From: SELP01 sp035969385 | GTDB lineage: Bacteria; Pseudomonadota; Alphaproteobacteria; Rhodobacterales; Rhodobacteraceae | DNA length: 64,000 nucleotides | Assembly: GCF_035969385.1 (NCBI RefSeq) | Contig: NZ_JAYKKJ010000001.1 | Span: 62,001-126,000 of the forward strand | Reading direction: 5' to 3' | Part shown: piece by piece, positions 1-7,515 of the stretch | How the letters are laid out: every line of letters begins with the position of its first letter | How positions within the stretch are numbered: position 1 is the first letter of the stretch | Translations under genes and position numbers: made by a program | The notes under the pieces: generated by a model | What the model saw: only the letters and a program-made list of their open reading frames with translations | What the model was told of the DNA's origin: nothing | The model's database searches: none

Positions 1-651
1 AAGAAGATGCTTCTGGCGGATATGGACAGCACCATGATCCAGCAGGAATGCATCGATGAATTGGCCGCCGAGGCGGGTGTCGGCCCACGCGTGGCCGAGA
101 TCACGGCCCGGGCCATGAATGGCGAGTTGGACTTCGAAGGGGCGCTGATCGAACGGGTCGGTCTTTTGGCCGGGTTGGATGAGGCGATCATCGACCATGT
201 TCTGAAAACCCGGATCACCCATATGCCGGGCGGGCGGGCGCTCTTGGCGACGATGAAGGCGGACGGCGCCTATGCGGCGCTGGTGTCGGGTGGGTTCACA
301 TCCTTCACCGCAAGGGTGGCGGCGGACCTTGGGTTCGACGAAAACCGCGCCAACACGCTGCTGACCGAAAACGGCAAGCTGACGGGCAAGGTCGGAATGC
401 CGATCCTTGGGCGCGAGGCCAAGGTGCAGGCCTTGGAAGAGATCACCGCCCGTCTCGGACTGTCAGAAGCCGATGTGCTTGCCGTGGGGGATGGGGCCAA
501 TGATCTGGGGATGCTGACACGCGCGGGCACGGGCGTTGCCCTGCACGCCAAACCCAGCGTGCAGGCCCAATGCGATGTGCGGATCAATCACGGCGACCTG
601 ACGGCCCTTTTGTATGTTCAGGGCTATACCAAGAGCGACTTCGCGGCCTAG
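1..651 (+). CDS. serB: Phosphoserine phosphatase, 5'-truncated by the window edge
   Basis: HAD-superfamily enzyme that dephosphorylates O-phosphoserine in the last step of serine biosynthesis, in the cytoplasm. The reading frame is already open at base 1 and enters the catalytic DMDST motif (nucleophile and acid Asp) within ten codons. Full-length SerB proteins of this group carry an N-terminal regulatory region of roughly 70-80 residues, so the true start lies upstream of the window and the ATG at 7 is internal. The Mg-binding GDGANDLGML motif near nt 487-516 and the LVSGGFTSF substrate-loop motif are intact. The TAG stop shares bases with the stop of the convergent rsgA (CTAG at 648-651). 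Identification is confident. Confidence 0.93.
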   Translation, partial: KKMLLADMDSTMIQQECIDELAAEAGVGPRVAEITARAMNGELDFEGALIERVGLLAGLDEAIIDHVLKTRITHMPGGRALLATMKADGAYAALVSGGFTSFTARVAADLGFDENRANTLLTENGKLTGKVGMPILGREAKVQALEEITARLGLSEADVLAVGDGANDLGMLTRAGTGVALHAKPSVQAQCDVRINHGDLTALLYVQGYTKSDFAA

Positions 652-1670
652 CGCCGCTTCGCCTCTCCCCGCGCCTTGCCGGTCTTGTAGAGCTTGTTCA
701 GCTTGCGATAGCGGGCGCGGGATTCGGCGACGGTTTCCGTGTTGTACTGGTCTTCGCGAGCCAGTTTCTGCCAGCGTTCGTATCGCGCCTCATCCAGACT
801 CCCTGCGTCGATTGCCGCGCGGATGGCGCATCCCGGTTCGGTATCATGCTGGCAGTCGCTGAACCGGCACTCCAGCGCCAGATCGGCAATATCGGCGAAG
901 ACCGCGTCGATCCCTTCGGCGGCCTCGGTCAGGCGCAGTTCGCGCATCCCGGGCGTGTCGATCAGCCACCCGCCGAACAAGGTCGGGCGGAGCGCGCGGG
1001 ATGTCGTAGTATGCCGCCCCTTGGCATCATCTTCTCGAATGCCCTGGGTAGCGTCCTCTATCCCGGTCAGACAATTCTGAATCGTGGTCTTGCCAACCCC
1101 GGACGATCCGACAAGGGCCAGCGTCTGGCCATCCTTGCACCATGGCACAAGGCGTTTCACCTCCTCCGGGTCGCGGGCGTCGATGGCCAAGGCGGTCACA
1201 AGGGGCGACAGCGCCTCGGACCGGCGGACATAGTCGGCGGGGTCTTCTGCCTCGTCGGCCTTGGTCAGGATAATCAGCGGCAGGCAGCCCGCGGCGGCCG
1301 CCATGGCAAGGTAGCGTTCCAGCCGCGCCGGGTTGAAATCGGCGTTGCAGCTGGTGACGATCCCCAGCGTATCGACATTTGCGGCGATCAGCTGGCCCTT
1401 GACCTCGTGCCCGGCGGCGCGGCGCTGGATCAGCGTGGACCGGTCCAGCAGAGCGGTGGCGCGGCCGCCCTCGGACAAGACCCAGTCACCAACGGCATAG
1501 GCGCCGGTTTCCATCGGAGTCACCAGGGTCACCGGCCCATCGGGGCCAAGCCCCTCGACATCGCGCCGGTTGATCGCAGTCAGTCGCACGGGGGTTGCGG
1601 TTTCGTCAGCGTCAAGCTGACGGGCGAAATGGGTCGACCATCCAAGGTCGGAAAGGGAAAATCGGGTCAA
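648..1670 (-). CDS. rsgA: Ribosome small subunit-dependent GTPase A
   Basis: Circularly permuted GTPase that assists late maturation of the 30S subunit. An N-terminal OB-fold-like region (to about residue 100) is followed by the permuted GTPase domain, with TKADE (G4) preceding the P-loop GSSGVGKTT at about residue 185 and DTPGM after it. The C-terminal zinc-binding motif C-x4-C-x-H-x5-C (ECRFSDCQHDTEPGC) is near residue 270. The length of 340 residues is normal. The start is a TTG at 1670; no ATG is available in frame nearby, and an AAGGG lies about nine bases upstream. Its stop overlaps that of serB on the opposite strand. Confidence 0.93.
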   Translation of the reverse strand: MTRFSLSDLGWSTHFARQLDADETATPVRLTAINRRDVEGLGPDGPVTLVTPMETGAYAVGDWVLSEGGRATALLDRSTLIQRRAAGHEVKGQLIAANVDTLGIVTSCNADFNPARLERYLAMAAAAGCLPLIILTKADEAEDPADYVRRSEALSPLVTALAIDARDPEEVKRLVPWCKDGQTLALVGSSGVGKTTIQNCLTGIEDATQGIREDDAKGRHTTTSRALRPTLFGGWLIDTPGMRELRLTEAAEGIDAVFADIADLALECRFSDCQHDTEPGCAIRAAIDAGSLDEARYERWQKLAREDQYNTETVAESRARYRKLNKLYKTGKARGEAKRR

Positions 1671-1814
1671 TTCGGAAAGCCCTTGAACGTGTGAGGATTG
1701 GCTGTGCGGACACAGCGATGGTCACATCGGGCGGCGCGGGTCACTTCGACGGCGCGGCCCGGAGGCAGGTCACATTCTCCATGATCGTCCTCCGTCCAAT
1801 TGGCGTTTCTAGGT

Positions 1815-1908
1815 GAGAGGCTGGACAGCGACCCAAGCGGGGCTCGTTGCGGCTGCTTCCTTCCGGACCTGACCGGGTTGGCGAGGCGCTCGCCCGCGCC
1901 AACCTCTC
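1815..1908 (-). ncRNA. ffs: Signal recognition particle RNA, bacterial small (4.5S) type
   Basis: RNA partner of Ffh in co-translational membrane targeting. Read on the minus strand, it contains the conserved apical core GGTCAGGTCCGGAAGGAAGC, with the GGAA tetraloop and the symmetric and asymmetric internal loops that Ffh binds. The terminal helix is visible as GAGAGG (1903-1908) pairing with CCTCTC (1815-1820), giving a molecule of about 94 nt. A well-spaced promoter lies immediately upstream. The 1671-1814 stretch between its 3' end and rsgA holds no convincing gene. The ends are inferred from base pairing. Confidence 0.95.
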
Positions 1909-1915
1909 GACTTTG

Positions 1916-1944
1916 CATATAGGGCCGGACCGCGCGTGGCGCAA
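1916..1944 (-). promoter_or_regulatory. Sigma-70-type promoter of ffs
   Basis: On the minus strand TTGCGC (1939-1944) and TATATG (1916-1921) are separated by exactly 17 bases. The predicted RNA 5' end at 1908 is eight bases downstream of the -10 box. Spacing and position fit a housekeeping promoter for the stable RNA. It sits against the 3' end of the upstream small gene. Confidence 0.75.
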
Positions 1945-1949
1945 CCCGG

Positions 1950-2288
1950 CTAGCGGCGAAGGCCAGAGGGGCAGAACAACTGGGTGAATGCGGCGTAGCA
2001 GCTGGCGCTTCTGCCGTAGCCGGCGACATCGACCTGGGCAAAGAGTTTGTGGTCAAGATAGTCGACCGAAATACCCAACCGGGCCAGATCGGCACAGGCC
2101 GCCGCATCCGCCTTGCACGCCTGAAACAACAGCGCGGCAACCGGGTCATTGATGTCGTCAAGGCTGCCTGCCTCGATTTCGTCGCGGATCATGGTCCCGA
2201 TCGCGGTTTCGACGGCATCCGGTCCCGGACGTGTCAGTGCGGCAGCGGAAATAGTCACAAGGACAAGGAATACGATAAGGCGAAACAC
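1950..2288 (-). CDS. Small exported protein of unknown function
   Basis: A 112-residue protein with an N-terminal signal sequence (MFRLIVFLVLVTISAAALT), so probably periplasmic or surface-associated. The mature part is short, acidic to neutral, and has four cysteines, two within QACKADAAAC and two in the C-terminal third, which could form disulfides after export. The start is GTG at 2288 with a G-rich stretch just upstream. No family was recognised. It lies between the SRP RNA and the CpdB-like gene on the same strand, and its codon use resembles its neighbours, so it is probably a real gene. Confidence 0.6.
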   Translation of the reverse strand: MFRLIVFLVLVTISAAALTRPGPDAVETAIGTMIRDEIEAGSLDDINDPVAALLFQACKADAAACADLARLGISVDYLDHKLFAQVDVAGYGRSASCYAAFTQLFCPSGLRR

Positions 2289-2339
2289 GGTCGAGCCCCC
2301 CGGACAGGTTCAGGTTCCTCGCGTTATTGCGGCAAATCG

Positions 2340-4223
2340 TTAAAGCATCAATCGGAACCAGTCGAATCCCTCGGGCCCCGGACCCACATGTGTGGCCCGC
2401 CCGCGGGTTGCTTCCGCCGCGAATCCTGCGGCGTTCGGGCTGGACAGGAACAGTCCGGAACTTTCGGCCACATTCGCCAGCCGCCACCCCGCCCGCGCCG
2501 CGGGGTTGATTGGCCCGGACCGCCGGATGTGTTCGATCAGGATATCTCTGGCGGCTGTGCGGGTCTCGACAATGGTTCTTGCAAGCGCAAGCATCGCAAA
2601 ATCGCCACCGCCCCCGACCCGATAGCTTGACGCGGCGACAACAAGGCGGTCATGCGGGGCAAGTGGTTTTCCGTTGACGCGAACGTCGCGGATCCGGCCA
2701 TCGGACCCAAGAGGGGCGGCAAGGTCGATGGTGTAGTCGACCCCGTCAAAGGTATCGAAGGCGTAGCTGGGCATATCCTCGTTGATGAGGCAGGTATCGA
2801 CCTGACCCGGCCCAACCTGCATGAAGCAATCTGTTGTCTGGACCATCCAGTCGACCAGCGCGGAGCCCGAAATCTCGATCGCGCAGATCGTGTTGGGATA
2901 GGGGTAGAGTTCGGCGGCGTTTCGTAGGGTCAGGGGCCCTGGTGAAATATCGACATAGTTGGTCACACCTGATCGCCCGCCGGCCCGAAACGGAGGGGCC
3001 GCTACGATCAACGGCAGGCTTGCATAGGGTGTGTCTTGAAGCAGTTCGCCAATCGCATTGCGTTGCGAATCCGCGATCAGGGCCAGTGGGCGGTCGGGGG
3101 CAACGCGGGAAAAATAGCTGTGCAGCGGAACCGCGGTTTCGCCAATCGGGCGGCGGATATGCGCAAGCGTGATTTCATGCGCTTCGGTTACAGAGGCAAT
3201 GATCTCCGGATCGATCGGGACAAGCGGTTCATAGCTGTTGTCCGGTCGCCGCCGTGCAATCGGCCAGGCTGCGGTTGATGTGCCCTTTTGCGCGGACCAT
3301 CCGTCCCGCGTGCGATCAAGCGTCAGGTCGATCACTCCCAGGTGCGATCCCAGCGAGCCGGGAATGACCACCGGTGTTCCATGAATGGTTCCACGCACCG
3401 GATCGACCGGGCCGTCTGCCGATACGTCGGGACCGGGAAAGACAAGGTGGGTATGCCCGCCGATGATCGCATCTATTCCAGGAACAGCGGCAAGCGGGAC
3501 GATCGCGTTTTCCATCCCCGGCTTGTGCCGCTGGCCCCCGATCCCGGAATGGCACAGGACCACAACGATTTCGGCACCGCGCCGACGCAGGTCAGGGACA
3601 TGCGCCTTTGCCGTTTCGATCATGTCCCGGGTCTTCAGGCTGTCGGCAAGCTGGTGCCGGTCCCAGTCAATCACCTGCGGTGGCGTCAGGCCAATGACCC
3701 CGATCCGAAGCGGCAGCCAAGAGCCGTCTGACGCGACGACCATCCGGTCCAGTATCACCGTGGCAGGCAGAAGTGTGTCATCGTCAAGCGGGGACCCACC
3801 AAGTGTTCGCGACACGTTGGCCGATAACATCGGAAACCGTGCGGACCCCGCGACACAATCCAGAATATCCAGACCGTAGTTGAATTCGTGGTTTCCGACA
3901 CAGGCGGCATCGTAGCCAAGCCGGTTCATCGCCGCGATGGCCGGATGGATGCAATCGGGATCGTTCGACCGGGTTTCGATGATCAGGTCTGAAAGCGGTG
4001 TGCCCTGAAGGAAGTCGCCGTTGTCAAACAGCAGGCAATTGGGACTTTCCTGCCGCATCTGCCGGACAAGGCTGGCAGTTAATGCCAGCCCGAAGTGGGC
4101 AACCGGCTGATCCGCGAAGTAGTCATAGGGCAACAGATGCGCGTGCAGGTCGGTTGTCGCCAGAATGCGCAGATGTGCACACGTCCGCGGTTCGCGTCCT
4201 TTCAAAGGGCGGACCTGTTCCAC
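2340..4223 (-). CDS. CpdB-like 2',3'-cyclic-nucleotide phosphodiesterase / 3'-nucleotidase without a signal peptide
   Basis: Two-domain nucleotidase: an N-terminal metallophosphoesterase and a C-terminal 5'-nucleotidase substrate-binding domain. The dimetal site is visible as TTDLHAHLLPYDY (residues about 24-36), FDNGDFLQGTPLSDL, GNHEFNYGLD, VLCHSGIGG and GGHTHLVFPG. The YRVGGGGDF segment near the C-terminus is typical of the substrate pocket. At 627 residues it matches family length. Family members are normally periplasmic, but here the frame opens only at the GTG at 4223 (a stop codon lies just upstream) and the catalytic domain starts within about 18 residues, leaving no room for a signal peptide. 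It is therefore either cytoplasmic or has lost its leader. It is divergent from nudC. Confidence 0.85.
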   Translation of the reverse strand: MEQVRPLKGREPRTCAHLRILATTDLHAHLLPYDYFADQPVAHFGLALTASLVRQMRQESPNCLLFDNGDFLQGTPLSDLIIETRSNDPDCIHPAIAAMNRLGYDAACVGNHEFNYGLDILDCVAGSARFPMLSANVSRTLGGSPLDDDTLLPATVILDRMVVASDGSWLPLRIGVIGLTPPQVIDWDRHQLADSLKTRDMIETAKAHVPDLRRRGAEIVVVLCHSGIGGQRHKPGMENAIVPLAAVPGIDAIIGGHTHLVFPGPDVSADGPVDPVRGTIHGTPVVIPGSLGSHLGVIDLTLDRTRDGWSAQKGTSTAAWPIARRRPDNSYEPLVPIDPEIIASVTEAHEITLAHIRRPIGETAVPLHSYFSRVAPDRPLALIADSQRNAIGELLQDTPYASLPLIVAAPPFRAGGRSGVTNYVDISPGPLTLRNAAELYPYPNTICAIEISGSALVDWMVQTTDCFMQVGPGQVDTCLINEDMPSYAFDTFDGVDYTIDLAAPLGSDGRIRDVRVNGKPLAPHDRLVVAASSYRVGGGGDFAMLALARTIVETRTAARDILIEHIRRSGPINPAARAGWRLANVAESSGLFLSSPNAAGFAAEATRGRATHVGPGPEGFDWFRLML

Positions 4224-4342
4224 AGCCTAGTCCTTTTGCAATACCGTCCCGATTGCAGCCTAACAACCTGAAGGCGACCAAGGGAAGCCCCGACCGGGTT
4301 TCCGGGTTTGTCTTTTTGCAGGTATCGTGCCAGAGGTCGGCC

Positions 4343-5311
4343 ATGAGACATGCGGAAACAGTGACCTTTGGCGGCTCTGGCCTTGATCGGGCGGCCCAAT
4401 TGCGGGGCGACCCGGCCCGGCTAGACGCCCTGTGTGACAATGCTGAAAGCCGTGCGATCATCCTGTGGCGCGGAAAGCCGTTGGTGGTGGGCCCCGACGG
4501 TGGTGGGCTGGTCCGCGTGGATCTGCGCCACGCGCTTTGCCGGGCGGCCGGCGGTCCGATGATCTTTCTGGGCCTTGACGGTGGGGGTGCTGTTTTTGCG
4601 GCCGATATTAGCCCGTGGGAACCTGACTCCGAGACCGCACCGGACCCGTCTGGATTTCTTGACCCATCGCTTCAGGTGCATCCCGATGCGCCAGAAGGGG
4701 TGGTGTTTGCCGAATTGCGGTCGATCATGACCGGCCTGAATGCGCGGGACGCCGAACTTGCGGCAACGGCCAAGGCGATATTCGGTTGGCACGAGACGCA
4801 CATGTTTTGTTCCCGCTGCGGTGCGCCAAGCGCGATGGCTATGGCGGGGTGGCAGCGCAATTGCCCCGCCTGCGGTGGTCAGCATTTCCCACGAACGGAC
4901 CCTGTCGTCATCATGCTGATCACGCATGGCAATTCTGTCCTTCTGGGGCGGTCGCCGGGTTGGCCCGACGGGATGTATTCCTGCCTTGCCGGCTTTGTCG
5001 AACCCGGCGAGCCGATCGAGGCGGCGGTGCGGCGCGAGGTGCTGGAGGAAGCCGGGATCACGGTGGGACGCGTCGACTATCTTGCAAGTCAGCCTTGGGC
5101 CTTTCCTACATCCTTGATGTTTGGATGCCGGGGCGAGGCGCTGAGCAATGACATCGTTCTGGATCCGGCGGAACTGGAAGATGCGCTTTGGGCGACGCGC
5201 GAGGAGATCGCGCAGGCGTTCATCGGACAGCACCCCCGGATCAAACCCGCCCGAAAGGGATCAATCGCGCATTTCCTTCTGTGGAACTGGCTTTCGGATC
5301 AGTTGACTTGA
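4343..5311 (+). CDS. nudC: NAD(+) diphosphatase (NADH pyrophosphatase)
   Basis: Nudix hydrolase that splits NAD(H) to NMN(H) and AMP and in some bacteria removes NAD caps from RNA. The order is a variable N-terminal domain, a four-cysteine zinc ribbon (CSRCG...CPAC, residues about 153-176), the Nudix box GFVEPGE...REVLEEAGI (about 216-239) and the NADH-pyrophosphatase signature SQPWAFPTSLM (about 249-259). The frame is open upstream to 3998, but that part runs antisense into cpdB; the ATG at 4343 gives 322 residues, the usual size. The gene overlaps nothing and is divergent from the nucleotidase gene. Confidence 0.92.
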   Translation: MRHAETVTFGGSGLDRAAQLRGDPARLDALCDNAESRAIILWRGKPLVVGPDGGGLVRVDLRHALCRAAGGPMIFLGLDGGGAVFAADISPWEPDSETAPDPSGFLDPSLQVHPDAPEGVVFAELRSIMTGLNARDAELAATAKAIFGWHETHMFCSRCGAPSAMAMAGWQRNCPACGGQHFPRTDPVVIMLITHGNSVLLGRSPGWPDGMYSCLAGFVEPGEPIEAAVRREVLEEAGITVGRVDYLASQPWAFPTSLMFGCRGEALSNDIVLDPAELEDALWATREEIAQAFIGQHPRIKPARKGSIAHFLLWNWLSDQLT

Positions 5312-5366
5312 CAGGCGGGCCAAGGCTGGCTGAAAGGTTAACCAATCAAAAAGAGGGGGCAGCGGG

Positions 5367-5834
5367 ATGAAACTCAGCACGCGGGAAGATATCGAGGCAC
5401 CAATCGACTATGTGTTTGCGCGAACCACCGATTTCGCGAGCTTCGAGCGGTCGGCGCTACGGCGCGGCGTTGAAGTTCACCGGCTAGATGATGGTGCCAA
5501 GGTCGGGCGCGGCGCGTCGTGGCGGGTCGAATTCATCTTCCGTGGCAAGCCGCGCAACGCCGAGGCGGTCATCGCGGACTTCGATCCGCCAAATGGTTTT
5601 GCCGCCAAGTTTGAATCCGGTGGGCTACAGGGGCAAACCCTGATCGAACTGGTGCCGCTGTCGCCGGCCCGGACCCGCCTGACCCTTTCGGTCGAGATGA
5701 CCCCAAAGACCTTGGCCGCGCGGTTGCTGATCCAGTCGCTGAAACTGGCCAAGACGAACCTGCAGCGCAAATTCAAGACGCGGGTCGCCGACTTTGCCGA
5801 GGACGTCGAGGAAGACTACAACGCCAAAGCCTGA
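5367..5834 (+). CDS. SRPBCC (START-like) family protein
   Basis: A 155-residue cytoplasmic protein with the helix-grip fold pattern of polyketide cyclase/START-like proteins: an N-terminal strand MKLSTREDIEAPIDYVF, a region of alternating strands, and a long C-terminal helix (LIQSLKLAKTNLQRKF). Such proteins bind hydrophobic ligands; no ligand can be inferred here. A GGGGGCAGCGGG run just upstream could serve as ribosome-binding site. It follows nudC by 55 bp in the same direction. Its TGA abuts the TGA of the convergent pheA (TGATCA at 5832-5837). Confidence 0.75.
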   Translation: MKLSTREDIEAPIDYVFARTTDFASFERSALRRGVEVHRLDDGAKVGRGASWRVEFIFRGKPRNAEAVIADFDPPNGFAAKFESGGLQGQTLIELVPLSPARTRLTLSVEMTPKTLAARLLIQSLKLAKTNLQRKFKTRVADFAEDVEEDYNAKA

Positions 5835-6683
5835 TCAGCGTTGTGGTTTTTCGTGTCGCCGCGCAGAGGCCGGGAAAACCCCCATCAGCCGGATATGGTC
5901 GGTGAAATAGTCCAGCTCTTCCAAAGCAAGCTGAACATTCCGATCGTCGGGGTGGCCTTCGATTTCGGCATAGAATTGGGTGGCGTTGAAGTTGCCGCCG
6001 ACCATGTAGCTTTCCAGTTTCGTCATGTTGACGCCGTTGGTCGCGAAGCCGCCCATGGCCTTGTACAGCGCGGCAGGAATGTTGCGGACCCGGAAGATAA
6101 AGCTTGTCATCATCCCCGCCTTGCCGCGCCGGGTGAAGTCGGGGTCGCGCGCCATAATCAGGAACCGGGTGGTGTTGCGATCATGGTCTTCAATGTGGCG
6201 GGCCAGAATCTTCAGGCCATAAATATCGGCAGCAAGCTCTGACGCGAGTGCGGCCTTGGTCTTGTCCCCGCCTTCGGCAACATCGCGCGCGGCCCGTGCG
6301 TTGTCCGAACTTGCCACCGGGTTGATTCCGTGTTCGCGCAGAAACCCCGCGCATTGCGGAAGGATCACGACGTGACCCAAAGCGGTTTCAATATCGTCGA
6401 CTCGCGCGTCGTGCAGGCCAAGAAGGTTGATATGGACCCGAACAAAGGCTTCGTCGACGATATGCAGCCCGCTTTCGGGCAACAGGTGGTGCACGTCGGC
6501 AACCCGGCCATAAGTCGAATTCTCGACCGCGATCATGCCCAGTTCGGCATCGCCCTTGCGCACCGCTTCAATGGCGGCGTCGAAGGTCGGGCAGGGCAGG
6601 GGTTCGTGCCCGGGGCGCGTTTCGATACAGGCCTGATGGCCATAAGCGCCCAGTTCCCCCTGAAATGCGATCTTGCCAGTCAT
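5835..6683 (-). CDS. pheA: Prephenate dehydratase
   Basis: Converts prephenate to phenylpyruvate in phenylalanine synthesis. The periplasmic-binding-like catalytic domain begins MTGKIAFQGELGAYGHQA and contains the conserved NTTRFLI (TRF) motif about two thirds along; a C-terminal ACT domain (GKAGMMTSFIFRVRNIPAALYKAMGGFA onward, in pieces) gives allosteric control by phenylalanine. I chose the ATG at 6683 because family N-termini align there; ATGs at 6692 and 6719 would add 3 or 12 residues. At 282 residues it is a monofunctional dehydratase without a chorismate mutase domain. Confidence 0.92.
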   Translation of the reverse strand: MTGKIAFQGELGAYGHQACIETRPGHEPLPCPTFDAAIEAVRKGDAELGMIAVENSTYGRVADVHHLLPESGLHIVDEAFVRVHINLLGLHDARVDDIETALGHVVILPQCAGFLREHGINPVASSDNARAARDVAEGGDKTKAALASELAADIYGLKILARHIEDHDRNTTRFLIMARDPDFTRRGKAGMMTSFIFRVRNIPAALYKAMGGFATNGVNMTKLESYMVGGNFNATQFYAEIEGHPDDRNVQLALEELDYFTDHIRLMGVFPASARRHEKPQR

Positions 6684-6800
6684 GACGGTCATCCAAACGT
6701 TGTTCTGAAAAAAGGGCAATAAGTCGCGGTACTATAGCTTGCAAGACCCCGCCGTAACCGGATACATAGCCGCGAAACTGCGAACGAGATGGAACGCGAC

Positions 6801-7328
6801 ATGTTCGACACAATGACCCTCACCAAGGCGGTGGCCGGCGTTTGCGGCGCGCTTCTGGTCTTCCTCTTCGGCAACTGGGCTGCTGAATCCCTGTATCATG
6901 GTGGCGGTGCCCACGGTGATGAACACGCTCAGGCCTATGTGATCGAGGTTGAAGGCGCTGACCACGGCGGCGAAGAAGTCGCTGTCGAAGAAGGCCCGGA
7001 CTTTGCCGAAGTGTTTGCCTCGGCCGATGCGGCTGCGGGCGAAGGCCTGTGGCGCAACTGCCGCTCCTGTCATGCTCTGGAAGAGGGCCAGCACGGCACC
7101 GGCCCGTCGCTTTACGGCGTTGTCGGCCGTCCGATCGACGCGATCGACGGTTTCGCTTATTCCGGCGCCCTTCTTGAGGTCGGCGAGACCTGGACCCCGG
7201 AAAACCTGAACGCTTTCCTGGCCGACCCCAAGGGCGCTGCGCCGGGCACCAAGATGAACTTCCGCGGTCTGCCCAAGATCGAAGACCGCGCCAACCTGAT
7301 CGCCTACCTGTCGACCATCGGCGGCTGA
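6801..7328 (+). CDS. cycM: Membrane-anchored cytochrome c552 (CycM type)
   Basis: Electron carrier between the bc1 complex and the aa3 oxidase in Paracoccus-like respiratory chains. A non-cleaved N-terminal membrane anchor (about residues 8-30) is followed by an acidic, flexible linker and a class I cytochrome c domain. Haem attachment is CRSCH, and the axial methionine is in PGTKMNF, followed by LIAYLSTI. The start at 6801 gives 175 residues and the usual MFDTMTLTKA N-terminus; ATG at 6789 is an alternative. A strong terminator follows. The gene symbol is by analogy to Paracoccus. Confidence 0.87.
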   Translation: MFDTMTLTKAVAGVCGALLVFLFGNWAAESLYHGGGAHGDEHAQAYVIEVEGADHGGEEVAVEEGPDFAEVFASADAAAGEGLWRNCRSCHALEEGQHGTGPSLYGVVGRPIDAIDGFAYSGALLEVGETWTPENLNAFLADPKGAAPGTKMNFRGLPKIEDRANLIAYLSTIGG

Positions 7329-7352
7329 TCAGCGGTTCTATGGAATTGATTT

Positions 7353-7383
7353 GGGGCTGCACCGCCGGTGCGGCCCCTTTTTC
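7353..7383 (+). terminator. Rho-independent terminator after cytochrome c552
   Basis: A GC-rich stem GGGGC-T-GCACC / GGTGC-G-GCCCC with a GCC loop (one T-G wobble, 11 pairs) is followed by six T residues. It is 24 bp downstream of the cytochrome stop and isolates it from the ABC transporter operon. Confidence 0.9.
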
Positions 7384-7424
7384 TTTGCGCGGGCACCCAC
7401 CGTCACGGTCCATTCACCGCTTGA

Positions 7425-7451
7425 TCACGCATTCTCAACTTGAATGCGTGA
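7425..7451. repeat. Perfect 10-bp inverted repeat upstream of the peptide transporter operon
   Basis: TCACGCATTC (7425-7434) and GAATGCGTGA (7442-7451) are perfect inverted copies separated by seven bases. There is no T-run, so it does not look like a terminator. It lies 65 bp before the start of the solute-binding protein gene and overlaps a TTGAAT that could be a -35 element, which would suit an operator for a dimeric regulator. No regulator gene adjoins it. Confidence 0.5.
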
Positions 7452-7515
7452 CACCGCCCCCGTTAGCTTTATCTTGGTAGCCAACAATACCCAAAGATCC
7501 CATCAGGAGAGCGCA

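Noticed and set aside
570..1694. 374-codon plus-strand frame antisense to rsgA
   Set aside because: rsgA on the minus strand has full GTPase motifs; the plus frame has none.
1667..2161. Open frames across the SRP RNA region
   Set aside because: They run through the ffs gene and the 1950-2288 gene in another frame; the RNA secondary structure explains the conservation there.
3998..4342. N-terminal extension of nudC
   Set aside because: The added 115 residues are antisense to the nucleotidase gene and are not part of the NudC fold.
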